Assembly (NCBI RefSeq): GCF_052118925.1
Contig: NZ_JBQKGG010000004.1
Span: 62,001 to 126,000 of the forward strand
Direction of reading: 5' to 3'
Length of the DNA stretch: 64,000 nucleotides
Source: Lientehia sp934351765
GTDB lineage: Bacteria > Bacillota > Clostridia > Lachnospirales > Lachnospiraceae
Each line of letters begins with the position of its first letter. The stretch's first letter is position 1. Of this stretch, positions 8,715 through 16,578 are shown piece after piece. The position numbers and the translations under genes are program-made. The notes under the pieces were generated by a model. It made no database searches. It was not told the origin of the DNA and was given only the letters and a program-made list of their open reading frames with translations.

Positions 8715-9992
8715 ATGAACGTATTGATAGTAGGAAGCGGCGGAAGAGAGCATGCGCTGGCATGGAAGATCTCCAAGAGCAGCCGCGTGGAGAAAATCTA
8801 CTGCGCTCCCGGAAACGCAGGAATTGAGGAATATGCCGAATGTGTGCCCATCGGCGTTCTGGATTTTCCGGCATTGACTGCGTTTGCAAAGGAAAAAAAC
8901 ATAGGTCTGACAGTTATCGGCATGGATGATCCGCTGGTAGCCGGTATTGTGGATGCCTTTGAAGCGGAGGGACTGCGTGTATTCGGCCCCAGCAAGGCCG
9001 CGGCGATCCTGGAGGGTTCCAAGGCATTTTCCAAGGATCTCATGAAAAAGTACCAGATTCCTACGGCAGCTTATGAAAATTTTGAAGATCCGGAAAAGGC
9101 ACTGGCTTATTTGGAAAACGCACAGTTCCCTATCGTATTAAAGGCTGACGGTCTTGCACTCGGTAAAGGTGTTCTGATCTGCAATACTCTGGAGGAAGCA
9201 AAGGACGGCGTGAAGGAGATCATGCTGGATAAAAAGTTCGGTACTGCAGGAAACCAGATGGTCATTGAAGAATTCCTGACCGGACGTGAGGTTTCGGTAT
9301 TGTCCTTCGTAGACGGAAATACCGTTCGTATCATGACCTCCGCCCAGGATCATAAACGGGCAGGAGACGGCGATACCGGCCTCAACACCGGCGGCATGGG
9401 AACGTTTTCTCCCAGCCCCTTCTATACGAAGGAGGTAGACGAGTTCTGCCAGAAGTATGTATACCAGGCAACGGTAGATGCCATGAAGGCGGAGGGCCGT
9501 ACCTTTAAGGGAATCATCTTCTTCGGCCTCATGCTGACAGAAAAAGGTCCCCGCGTTCTGGAATACAATGCCCGTTTCGGCGATCCGGAAGCACAGGTAG
9601 TCATTCCCAGAATGAAAAACGATATTATCGATGTCATGGAAGCCTGCATCGACGGAACACTTTCGGACATCACCCTGGAATTCGAGGACAACGCTGCAGT
9701 CTGTGTCGTTCTGGCGTCCGACGGATATCCGGTAAAATATGAAAAAGGCTATGTGATCTCCGGTCTCGATACGGTGAAAGCCCATGAAGACGAGGGCTAC
9801 TATGTGTTCCATGCCGGAACAAAGCGCACCGAAAAAGGCATTGTGACCAACGGCGGCCGTGTCCTCGGCGTGACAGCCAAAGGCCCTGATTTAAAGACCG
9901 CAAGAGCCAATGCATATAAAGCTACCGAATGGGTAAGCTTTGAGAATAAATATATGAGACATGATATCGGAAAGGCCATTGATGAGGCGTAA
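8715..9992 (+). CDS. purD: Phosphoribosylamine-glycine ligase (GAR synthetase)
   Basis: PurD joins phosphoribosylamine and glycine with ATP. The 425-residue ATP-grasp enzyme begins MNVLIVGSGGREHALAWK and contains VLKADGLALGKGV, ALDINEHTGGMGT-type residues (seen here as NTGGMGTFSPSP) and EYNARFGDPEAQ, all hallmarks of PurD. AGGAGG nine bases upstream supports the ATG. It is the last gene of the purine set; the structured element at 10016 begins 24 bases after its stop. Confidence 0.96.
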   Translation: MNVLIVGSGGREHALAWKISKSSRVEKIYCAPGNAGIEEYAECVPIGVLDFPALTAFAKEKNIGLTVIGMDDPLVAGIVDAFEAEGLRVFGPSKAAAILEGSKAFSKDLMKKYQIPTAAYENFEDPEKALAYLENAQFPIVLKADGLALGKGVLICNTLEEAKDGVKEIMLDKKFGTAGNQMVIEEFLTGREVSVLSFVDGNTVRIMTSAQDHKRAGDGDTGLNTGGMGTFSPSPFYTKEVDEFCQKYVYQATVDAMKAEGRTFKGIIFFGLMLTEKGPRVLEYNARFGDPEAQVVIPRMKNDIIDVMEACIDGTLSDITLEFEDNAAVCVVLASDGYPVKYEKGYVISGLDTVKAHEDEGYYVFHAGTKRTEKGIVTNGGRVLGVTAKGPDLKTARANAYKATEWVSFENKYMRHDIGKAIDEA

Positions 9993-10015
9993 GTTTTCGA
10001 CAGATACCGCCAGAT

Positions 10016-10087
10016 AAGCCAGGAACAGCCTCTCTCATCACGCTCCAATTGGAAGTCGCTGAATGAGAGAGGCAGATTCCTGGCTTT
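10016..10087 (+). repeat. Structured hairpin element, copy 1 (core GCTCCAANNTGGAAGTCGC)
   Basis: A long hairpin lies just after purD. The outer stem pairs AAGCCAGGAA (10016-10025) with TTCCTGGCTT (10077-10086); a small internal loop follows (cag/caga); the inner stem pairs CCTCTCTCAT (10029-10038) with ATGAGAGAGG (10063-10072). The apical part holds CGCTCCAATTGGAAGTCGC at 10041-10059. The element at 12210 has the same core but different, still complementary stems. It may serve as the purD terminator, but it has only a short T tract. Confidence 0.7.
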
Positions 10088-10106
10088 CCTTGTATGTTTC
10101 GAAAAC

Positions 10107-10220
10107 TGCCGTCCTCATAGGAGATGGCCGGAGCAGGGCGGCATATTTTGTGTGTCGGAAAACTGCCGTTCTCATCGGAGATGGCCGGAGCAGGGCGGCA
10201 TAGTTCGTGTGTCGGAAAAG
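10107..10220 (+). repeat. Two tandem copies of a 57-bp hairpin-forming repeat
   Basis: Unit 1 (10107-10163) and unit 2 (10164-10220) are nearly identical. Each begins TGCCGT(C/T)CTCAT and contains GGAGATGGCCGGAGCAGG followed by GCGGCATA. Within a unit TGCCG pairs with CGGCA, with a T-G wobble pair next to it, which resembles the outer stem of the structured element at 12210. A partial third start (TGTGTCGGAAAA) follows unit 2. No gene fits this stretch. Confidence 0.7.
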
Positions 10221-10247
10221 CGTTGTCATCATTTATAACAGAATGTG

Positions 10248-10277
10248 TTGGACGCAGCACAAAAAAATCGTTATAAT
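10248..10277 (+). promoter_or_regulatory. Probable promoter of the Fic gene pair
   Basis: TTGGAC at 10248-10253 and TATAAT at 10272-10277 are 18 bases apart. Transcription from here would give a leader of about 210 bases before the first Fic gene. I see no further gene or recognisable riboswitch in 10278-10490, only short A+T-rich stretches and tiny frames without support. Confidence 0.5.
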
Positions 10278-10490
10278 TAAAGCAGGGTTTAAGAAATGCA
10301 AGGTCTGTCGATAGCGTGATCTCAATTGTACAGAGCTTTAAATAAGCGAGTGGAGAAATATGTATAGGCAGGAATTCACAGTAAATAATGATTATAAATG
10401 CTTATAATGGCGGATTCAAATTGCCCGGCCAGGTCTGGGAGAAAGGAGAATCATCTGGCTTAAAAAGAAGGATAAGCAGATGAGAAGTAC

Positions 10491-11102
10491 ATGATGGCAT
10501 TGGAAAATAAATTAGGCCTGACAAGCTCTGCAGAGCTTGCCCGTGAAGAGGAGCGTATCAGCAAGAAAAGGGCGGTGGAGCTGTTTGAAAATGGTGTACT
10601 TGATTCTCTTCCGGCAGGCAGGTTCTCAACCTTGCAGGAGATTCACAGACATCTTTTTGAAGATATTTATGATTTTGCCGGCAAACTGCGCACGGTGAAT
10701 CTGGCGAAGGGAAATTTCCGTTTTGCGCCGTTAATGTATCTGGAAGCGGCACTGTCAAACATTGACAAGATGCCGCAGTCCAATTTTGATGAGATCGTCG
10801 AAAAGTATGTGGAGATGAATATTGCTCACCCATTTCGTGAGGGCAACGGACGCAGCACCCGTATCTGGCTCGATCATATACTGAAAACCGAAATTGGCTA
10901 TGTCGTTGACTGGAGTAAAGTAGATAAAGAGGATTATCTCCTTGCGATGGAGCGCAGTCCCATCAAGGATGTGGAAATCAAGGTGCTGCTGAGGGCGGCG
11001 CTGACCGATGAGATTAACAGCCGAGAGATTTTTATGAAGGGGATTGATCACAGCTACTATTACGAGGGGTATACAACCTTTAAGGCTGAGGATTTGAAGT
11101 AA
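10491..11102 (+). CDS. Fic/DOC family protein with canonical motif
   Basis: The 203-residue protein contains HPFREGNGR at 113-121, the canonical Fic active-site motif with its catalytic histidine. Fic proteins usually transfer AMP, or another nucleotide moiety, from a nucleotide to a hydroxyl side chain of a target protein; the target here is unknown. ENKLGLTSSAELAREEERISKKRA at the N-terminus is helical, and I see no clear (S/T)xxxE(G/N) inhibitory motif. Two ATGs (10491, 10494) are possible starts and only a weak ribosome-binding site precedes them. A second Fic gene follows after 16 bases. Confidence 0.85.
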   Translation: MMALENKLGLTSSAELAREEERISKKRAVELFENGVLDSLPAGRFSTLQEIHRHLFEDIYDFAGKLRTVNLAKGNFRFAPLMYLEAALSNIDKMPQSNFDEIVEKYVEMNIAHPFREGNGRSTRIWLDHILKTEIGYVVDWSKVDKEDYLLAMERSPIKDVEIKVLLRAALTDEINSREIFMKGIDHSYYYEGYTTFKAEDLK

Positions 11103-11118
11103 GGAATGAGGTGCAGAT

Positions 11119-12201
11119 ATGCCGGATAAGAATTGGCAGTTTGAACTGGAGGAATATATCAGGCAGGGTGAACCGGACAGAGCCGAAAAAAGCGGAGCGT
11201 GGCAGACGGCCATAGGTCTGCAGGCGGTTGACGGGCTGAATACGTCGGCGTATTTGCTGGACACTGCAAAGGATCATATCGAGGGAAAAATCACCATTGA
11301 TGAAGCGCAGAAGCGTATTCACAGCTATTACGAGCAACGCATTGCCCGGACTGAATTTGAAAACGAAACGAAAGAGGCAGACATTGTCTCAGCAAGAATC
11401 GCAAAGCTGCTAGGGGAAAAAGCATTCCAATTCTCGCCAATCGAATGGATTTCGATTCACCGCAGATTATTTGAGGGCGTGTTCAGTCATGCCGGTAAGA
11501 TCAGGCAGTACAATATTACAAAAAAAGAGTGGGTCTTGGGGGGAGACACCGTGATCTATGCTGATTACAGCAACATCAAGGATATTCTGGATTATGACTT
11601 TACCACCGAAAAACAGTTCTCCTATGAGGGCTTGTCTGTTGATGCGGCTGTGAAGCATCTGGCAAAATTTGTTTCGGATATCTGGCAGATTCACCCCTTT
11701 GGCGAGGGAAATACCCGTGCTACGGCTGTTTTCATGATCAAATATATGAAAACCTTTGGGTTTCGGGTAAACAATGATGCGTTTGAGAAAAACTCCTGGT
11801 ATTTCCGCAATGCTCTGGTAAGAGCAAACTATACGAATCTGCAAAAAGATATTCATTCTACTACAAAGTTTTTAGAGATGTTCTTTGCGAATCTTCTTTT
11901 GGGGGCGGATTATGAGTTGAAGAATCGGTATATACACGTGGATTATGCAGATGAATATGTGCCCCAAAGTATCAAAGCTAAAGCTTCAAAGTATCAATTT
12001 GATACTTTGGATTGTTCTCTGGAGGAATTGGCAATTCTGAAATTGATAGCCAAGAATCCGACCGTAAAGCAGCAGGAACTTGTAAATGCAACGGGAAAGT
12101 CGATTGCAACTGTAAAACGGATTATGAAATCTCTGCGGGAGAAAAATTATATACGCAGAGAAAACGGCAAGCGATACGGGAAATGGGAAATGCTGATCTG
12201 A
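11119..12201 (+). CDS. Fic family protein with N-terminal VbhA-like and C-terminal winged-helix regions
   Basis: The 360-residue protein has HPFGEGNTR at 192-200, a Fic motif in which the usual second Gly is Thr. Residues 30-72 (AIGLQAVDGLNTS, then HIEGKITIDEAQKRI) resemble the small VbhA-type antitoxin fold, suggesting a fused self-inhibitory segment, but the serine of the inhibitory motif is not obvious. The C-terminus (about 290-360) looks like a winged helix: QQELVNATGKSIATVKRIMKSL followed by IRRENGKRYGKW. It probably modifies a protein and may bind DNA. Co-transcribed with the first Fic gene. Confidence 0.82.
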   Translation: MPDKNWQFELEEYIRQGEPDRAEKSGAWQTAIGLQAVDGLNTSAYLLDTAKDHIEGKITIDEAQKRIHSYYEQRIARTEFENETKEADIVSARIAKLLGEKAFQFSPIEWISIHRRLFEGVFSHAGKIRQYNITKKEWVLGGDTVIYADYSNIKDILDYDFTTEKQFSYEGLSVDAAVKHLAKFVSDIWQIHPFGEGNTRATAVFMIKYMKTFGFRVNNDAFEKNSWYFRNALVRANYTNLQKDIHSTTKFLEMFFANLLLGADYELKNRYIHVDYADEYVPQSIKAKASKYQFDTLDCSLEELAILKLIAKNPTVKQQELVNATGKSIATVKRIMKSLREKNYIRRENGKRYGKWEMLI

Positions 12202-12209
12202 AATAATCG

Positions 12210-12294
12210 TGCCGTCCGGCGTTGTCCCTTCTTCACACCCGGCTCCAACCTGGAAGTCGCCTCTGTGAAGAAGGGGCAGTGGAGCCGGGCGGCA
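12210..12294 (+). repeat. Structured hairpin element, copy 2 (core GCTCCAANNTGGAAGTCGC)
   Basis: The element follows the second Fic gene by eight bases. Outer stem: TGCCGTCCGGC (12210-12220) with GCCGGGCGGCA (12284-12294), including one T-G wobble. Inner stem: CCCTTCTTCAC (12226-12236) with GTGAAGAAGGG (12265-12275). The apex holds GGCTCCAACCTGGAAGTCGC at 12241-12260. The downstream TATTTTTTATTG could provide terminator function. It shares the apical core, not the stems, with the copy at 10016. Confidence 0.7.
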
Positions 12295-12486
12295 TATTTT
12301 TTATTGTTTAAAAGATACAGCTGCATCGGAGGGGATAAGTAAAGATAATTGGAAGGAAAACTCGGATTCTCATTCTGTGTCGTGGCGTTTTTCGGAAGAT
12401 TTTGCTAGGGTAAAAGAACATTCAGGCAGGAAAAGGCAGAAATGATAAGGACTGTGTTTAAACGAGCCGAACGGGAAAGGAGCAGA

Positions 12487-13176
12487 ATGATGGAACAGCA
12501 GAAGATCGGACAGCTTCTGAAAGAACTTCGGAAGGGAAAAGGGCTGACGCAGGCTCAACTGGCGGAGCAGTTCGGGGTGTCGGACCGGTCGGTTTCCAGA
12601 TGGGAGACCGGCGTGACACTGCCGGATCTGTCGGTATTGGTGGAACTGGCAGACTTTTATGAAATTGATATTCGGGAGCTTATTGACGGCGAACGGAAGC
12701 AGGCAGAGGAGAAGAAGGCGGAAGAAGTGAAGGACACATTGCGGAGAGCAGCAGAGTATGCAGACGGGGAAAAACAGAAGCAGGTGGGAAGGCTGAAAAA
12801 ACGGATCAATCTGGTCTTTGCCGGATTCGGCTGTCTTTTCATGGTGATGGCCTTTGTGGTATTTCCCAGCGAAAGCGGCTGGGCAGTGAAATTTGCACTT
12901 CTTGGTGCAGTTATGACCTTTGTGGCCGTTTTTCTGCTTCTGGAACGGCATCGTCTTCTGGTTTCCGTGGGAATCTTTATCGCGTTGCTCATCGGCATGA
13001 TCGGAATGGATTTTGCCAGCGTGTGGTATATCCGTCAGCCGCCCCGGTTCTCCTTATGGACCGAATACAGCGATACCGCAGTCACATACCATGCACCGTT
13101 TTATACCGTAAGCCGATATAACCGCGACACACCGGAAGAAACCTATGAAATCGAGATAGGAGAAAGCAGGCTGTGA
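12487..13176 (+). CDS. XRE family regulator with membrane C-terminus
   Basis: The N-terminal 60 residues form a Cro/CI-type helix-turn-helix (IGQLLKELRKGKGLTQAQLAEQFGVSDRSVSRWETG is the recognisable region). A charged linker rich in Glu/Lys (about 65-100) precedes three hydrophobic spans, so the protein is probably a membrane-anchored transcription regulator. I chose ATG 12487 because AAAGGAG lies just upstream; a second ATG follows at 12490. Target genes are unknown, and no partner gene is visible beside it. Confidence 0.82.
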   Translation: MMEQQKIGQLLKELRKGKGLTQAQLAEQFGVSDRSVSRWETGVTLPDLSVLVELADFYEIDIRELIDGERKQAEEKKAEEVKDTLRRAAEYADGEKQKQVGRLKKRINLVFAGFGCLFMVMAFVVFPSESGWAVKFALLGAVMTFVAVFLLLERHRLLVSVGIFIALLIGMIGMDFASVWYIRQPPRFSLWTEYSDTAVTYHAPFYTVSRYNRDTPEETYEIEIGESRL

Positions 13177-13258
13177 AAGATTGATGTATGTGTCGTCCGG
13201 CTGGCCTGGATGAGCCGAGGGGGAGGAGAATTTCCGCGCAGGCTTCTCACAAAACTAT

Positions 13259-13287
13259 TTGACAACGCCCTGCCTTAATGATAGACT
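13259..13287 (+). promoter_or_regulatory. Sigma-A type promoter of the mntP leader
   Basis: A perfect TTGACA (13259-13264) and TAGACT (13282-13287) with a 17-base spacer lie directly before the riboswitch aptamer. Transcription would begin about 10 bases before the aptamer's P1 helix. Confidence 0.7.
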
Positions 13288-13297
13288 ATTTTCATTA

Positions 13298-13390
13298 TAT
13301 GTCCATGAGGGAGTAGCAAGCGTAAAACGTAGCAAGTCAACATACTGGCCAAACGGTCTGGCTTGTTTTAAATTGCGAGACTCATGTATA
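13298..13390 (+). promoter_or_regulatory. yybP-ykoY (manganese) riboswitch aptamer
   Basis: The leader shows the yybP-ykoY consensus: P1 strands CATGAG (13304-13309) and CTCATG (13381-13386), the conserved GGGAGTAGC beginning at 13309, the internal segment TCAACATACTGG and GCGAGAC near the 3' end. This class binds Mn2+ and usually activates Mn export genes, which agrees with mntP downstream. The 3' P1 strand is also the 5' arm of the terminator at 13381, so ligand-stabilised P1 would prevent termination. Confidence 0.9.
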
Positions 13391-13421
13391 GAGGAACCTA
13401 TACATGAGGTCTATCATTTTT
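13381..13421 (+). terminator. Riboswitch expression-platform terminator
   Basis: CTCATGTATAG (13381-13391) pairs perfectly with CTATACATGAG (13398-13408), followed after a few bases by a T run. The 5' arm overlaps the 3' strand of aptamer helix P1, so the two structures are mutually exclusive. Confidence 0.85.
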
Positions 13422-13427
13422 GCATAG

Positions 13428-13466
13428 AAATCCATGTATAGCGGAAACGTTATCCATGGATTTTTT
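13428..13466 (+). terminator. Second terminator in the mntP leader
   Basis: AAATCCATG (13428-13436) pairs with CATGGATTT (13454-13462), with a partly paired interior, and runs into six T residues at 13461-13466. It is a second barrier between the riboswitch and mntP and is directly followed by a 29-nt stem-loop repeat. Confidence 0.75.
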
Positions 13467-13495
13467 GTTTCAGAGGAAAGCGCGTCCGATGAAAC
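13467..13495 (+). repeat. 29-nt post-terminator stem-loop, copy 1
   Basis: GTTTCA...GGA pairs with TCC...TGAAAC around the loop AAGCGCG. It begins on the base after a terminator T tract. Copies of the same length and loop form (AAGYGNG) are at 23321-23349 and 44516-44544, where stem bases differ but pairing is largely kept. Confidence 0.7.
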
Positions 13496-13552
13496 AGAAA
13501 AGCTGTCCTTCCGAGGCGGGAACAGCGAATATCAGAAAGGGAGAAACGAAAG

Positions 13553-14137
13553 ATGGAGTGGAATTTATTGTTTTTTTTCAACAGCGTGCTGCTGGGGGCA
13601 GGGCTTGCCATGGACGCCTTTTCGGTGTCTCTTGCCAACGGCCTTAACGAGCCGGGCATGAAGACCGGAAGAATGTGCGGGGTAGCCGGTGTATATGCAG
13701 TGTTTCAGGCGGTCATGCCCATGATCGGCTGGGGCTGCGTCCACACGATCCTTCAGTATTTCCGTGCTTTTGAAAAATGTATTCCCTGGATCGCACTGAT
13801 CCTGCTGTTGTATATTGGAGGAAAGATGCTGATCGAGGGATTAAAGCATGAAACCGATATGGAGGAGGAGTTCCGCCTGGGACTCGGTGCGCTGATGATC
13901 CAGGGAATCGCAACATCCATCGATGCCCTTTCGGTTGGCTTTACCATTGCGGAGTATGGCTTTGTGATGGCACTTGTCTGTTCCCTGATCGTGGCCGCAG
14001 TGACCTTTATAATCTGTATGGCTGGACTGGAGATCGGAAAAAAATTCGGGACAAAGCTTTCCAATAAGGCAGCGATCCTTGGCGGAATCATTTTAATCCT
14101 CATTGGAATCGAGATCTTTGCGACAGGAATCCTTTAA
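13553..14137 (+). CDS. mntP: Manganese efflux pump MntP
   Basis: MntP exports Mn2+ and protects against manganese excess. The 194-residue membrane protein has the two internal repeats of the family, each with an Asp in a hydrophobic context: GLAMDAFSVSLANG near the N-terminus and IATSIDALSVGFTIA in the middle. AAAGGGAG precedes the ATG. The upstream yybP-ykoY riboswitch predicts induction by Mn2+. The stop overlaps the stop of the convergent MATE gene by four bases. Confidence 0.94.
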   Translation: MEWNLLFFFNSVLLGAGLAMDAFSVSLANGLNEPGMKTGRMCGVAGVYAVFQAVMPMIGWGCVHTILQYFRAFEKCIPWIALILLLYIGGKMLIEGLKHETDMEEEFRLGLGALMIQGIATSIDALSVGFTIAEYGFVMALVCSLIVAAVTFIICMAGLEIGKKFGTKLSNKAAILGGIILILIGIEIFATGIL

Positions 14138-15459
14138 TTTTTGGCACGCATCACATGGAAGTATCCCGCGGCTAAAAAGATGGCGGCGCCGATCCAGGCA
14201 AAGGGAGAGGAAAGGCAGATCATTGTAAAGCCCCAGATCCGGCTTAATCCCAGAGAGGAAATGAGCCGCAGAACCAGTTCGATCAGACAGGCGATGAAGG
14301 GGTAAGCAGCATGGTTCATGCTCTGGAGGGCGGAGCGGTATACACAGAGAACGCTGAGCACCGGATAAAAAGGCATGGTGAGAAACAGAAGCCGGGATGC
14401 ATAAGTGTAGATCTCCGGTTCAAAATGATCCAGAAACAGAGGGATCAGGAGGGAACGGTATGCAATCATCAGAAGACCAACGGAGAGACTGATGATAATG
14501 GCCTGCAAAAGTGCACAGCTGGAGCCGTTTCGGATCCGTTCCCGGTCTCCGGCTCCGAAGTTCTGCGCCACATAGCCGGCACTGCTGGTACAGTAGGCAT
14601 TGTTGATCTGAACCGCAAACTGATCCAGCTTGGAGCCTGCAGTAAATCCGGCAATGGCTGTGGTACCGAGCCCGTTGACCGCAAACTGCATGGCGAGCTG
14701 GCCGATGCACATTACCGACATCTGGAGTCCCATGGGGAAGCCTATTTTCAGATGGACAGCGGCAAGATGCCCATGAAAGGTAAGCTCCCGGCGGGAAAGC
14801 CGGAGAAGCGGGAACTTTTTCAGTGCATAGACAAGGCACAACACTGCCGACAGAAGCTGGGAGAGGATTGTAGCCCAGGCAGCTCCGGCCACGCCCATGT
14901 GAAACGGTACAATGAAAAGAATATCCAGAAAGACATTGAGAACCGAGGACACGATCAGAAAGAGCAAGGGTGTCCGGCTGTCACCGAGAGAGCGGAGCAG
15001 GTTGGAGATCATGTTATAAAAGACAGTGGCGCCTGTTCCGATAAAGATGACGATCAGATATTCATGAGAATACTGAAAAATATCGGACGGTGTATTCATG
15101 AGGCGCAGAATCGGATCGCAGAGCAGAACCGTTACGGCAGTAAGAATGACACTGAATAAGACACAGAGTACCGTGGAAATTCCGGCTGACTGGCGGATTC
15201 CGTCCGGATCACCGGAACCGAAGCGCTGTCCGGTGATCACAGAAAAACCGGTGGTCAGACCCTGGATAAAACAGAGAACGAAATAAACAATCGTGGTCGT
15301 GGAGCCGACAGCGGCCAGGGCATCGGAGCCCATGGTGCGGCCTACGATCAGCGTATCGACCATGCTGTAAAGCTGCTGAAACATATTTCCGGCGATGATG
15401 GGAAGCGTATAAAGCAGGATCACCCGCCAGGGCTTTCCTTTGGTGAGATCGGTCGTCAT
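14134..15459 (-). CDS. MATE family efflux transporter
   Basis: A 442-residue multidrug and toxin extrusion protein: TLPIIAGNMFQQLYSMVDTLIVGR at the N-terminus is characteristic, and about 12 hydrophobic spans follow in two homologous halves. These carriers use Na+ or H+ to export cationic or other compounds; the substrate cannot be predicted. The start at 15459 (MTTDLTKGKPW) has AGGAGGCTTCT just upstream on the minus strand. It converges with mntP, sharing four bases at the stop codons. Confidence 0.92.
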   Translation of the reverse strand: MTTDLTKGKPWRVILLYTLPIIAGNMFQQLYSMVDTLIVGRTMGSDALAAVGSTTTIVYFVLCFIQGLTTGFSVITGQRFGSGDPDGIRQSAGISTVLCVLFSVILTAVTVLLCDPILRLMNTPSDIFQYSHEYLIVIFIGTGATVFYNMISNLLRSLGDSRTPLLFLIVSSVLNVFLDILFIVPFHMGVAGAAWATILSQLLSAVLCLVYALKKFPLLRLSRRELTFHGHLAAVHLKIGFPMGLQMSVMCIGQLAMQFAVNGLGTTAIAGFTAGSKLDQFAVQINNAYCTSSAGYVAQNFGAGDRERIRNGSSCALLQAIIISLSVGLLMIAYRSLLIPLFLDHFEPEIYTYASRLLFLTMPFYPVLSVLCVYRSALQSMNHAAYPFIACLIELVLRLISSLGLSRIWGFTMICLSSPFAWIGAAIFLAAGYFHVMRAKN

Positions 15460-15673
15460 AGAAGCCTCCTGAGGATAAAAATAGCACTGAAATGTTCGGC
15501 TCGGGATCAGACAGATCCGTAAAAAAGGATACGGTCTGAAGGATTCCATCACATTATAAAAATGTGATGAGCGGCTGTCAATAGAAAAATAGAGCAATTT
15601 GCAGGCCGGAAAAACGGACGAAAAAAATACGGGCGAAACGGAGAACAGAGGTAATAATAAGACAGCTTCTGCA

Positions 15674-15701
15674 TTGAAAAATCAGGAAAACATGTTATAC
15701 T
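15674..15701 (+). promoter_or_regulatory. Probable truA promoter
   Basis: TTGAAA (15674-15679) and TATACT (15696-15701) with a 16-base spacer lie about 107 bases before truA. The remainder of 15460-15807 contains nothing else that I recognise. Confidence 0.55.
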
Positions 15702-15807
15702 TAAAAGAATATCCGGATATGATCCGCAAAACAGTCGGCGGCACAGGGCAGGACGGGGACATGGCGGAATGTGCAGATCGGACGCAAAAAGGAGTGACAG
15801 GCGGCGT

Positions 15808-16551
15808 ATGAATTACAGGATCGTGGTGTCCTATGACGGGACACGCTACAACGGCTGGCAGAAACAGAAAACAACAGAGGATACCATTCAGGGCAAGCTG
15901 GAGACGCTTCTGTCCAGAATGGCGGGGAAGGAGGTCACGGTCCAGGGATCCGGGCGGACAGATGCGGGGGTCCATGCTCTGGCACAGACGGCTAACTTCC
16001 GGATGGAGACGGAGCTCTCGGAGCAGGAGCTCATGGACGCCATCAACGGGTATCTGCCGGAGGACATTGCGGTGTTGTCCTTAAAGACGGCATCGGAACG
16101 GTTTCACAGCCGTTATAATGCCATCGCGAAGACCTACGAATACCGCCTTTATATCGGAAATGCAAAGCCGGTCATGGATCGGAAATATGTCTGGCAGCCG
16201 GAAGAAAAACCGGATTTGGAGCGGATGCGGACGGCGGCAGCGTACGTTCTCGGGGAGCATGATTTTAAAAGCTTCTGCGGGAATAAAAAGATGAAGAAGC
16301 CGACGGTACGCCGGATCGACCGGATCGAGGTGGAGGAAATACCGGAGCGGCAGGAGGCTGTGCTTCGGTTTACCGGAAACGGCTTTCTTCAGAACATGGT
16401 GCGGATCCTGACGGGAACGCTGGTGGAATGCGGCCAGGGAAAGCGGGAGCCGGAGCAGATGCGGGAGATCCTTGAAGCAAAGGACCGGAGTGCGGCCGGC
16501 ATGACAGCACCGGCGAAGGGGCTTAGTCTGGTTCGGGTGGATTATCAGTAG
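15808..16551 (+). CDS. truA: tRNA pseudouridine synthase A
   Basis: TruA converts uridines 38-40 of the tRNA anticodon arm to pseudouridine. The 247-residue protein opens with YRIVVSYDGTRYNGWQKQ and has the catalytic-aspartate motif GSGRTDAGVHAL, followed by RYNAIAKTYEYRL. I place the start at ATG 15808, behind AAAAAGGAGTGA; an upstream in-frame ATG at 15769 would add unrelated residues. Motifs and length are standard. Confidence 0.95.
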   Translation: MNYRIVVSYDGTRYNGWQKQKTTEDTIQGKLETLLSRMAGKEVTVQGSGRTDAGVHALAQTANFRMETELSEQELMDAINGYLPEDIAVLSLKTASERFHSRYNAIAKTYEYRLYIGNAKPVMDRKYVWQPEEKPDLERMRTAAAYVLGEHDFKSFCGNKKMKKPTVRRIDRIEVEEIPERQEAVLRFTGNGFLQNMVRILTGTLVECGQGKREPEQMREILEAKDRSAAGMTAPAKGLSLVRVDYQ

Positions 16552-16578
16552 CAGTGTATCAACAATGGAGGAAGAAGC

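Noticed and set aside
10107..10220. CRISPR-like array
   Set aside because: There are only two units, directly abutting without unique spacers, and no cas genes nearby.
10360..10490. Tiny frames before the first Fic gene that might encode an antitoxin
   Set aside because: They are 15-20 codons long, have no antitoxin-like sequence and no convincing ribosome-binding site.
14311..15159. A 282-codon plus-strand frame
   Set aside because: It lies antisense within the MATE gene, whose protein motifs are unambiguous.
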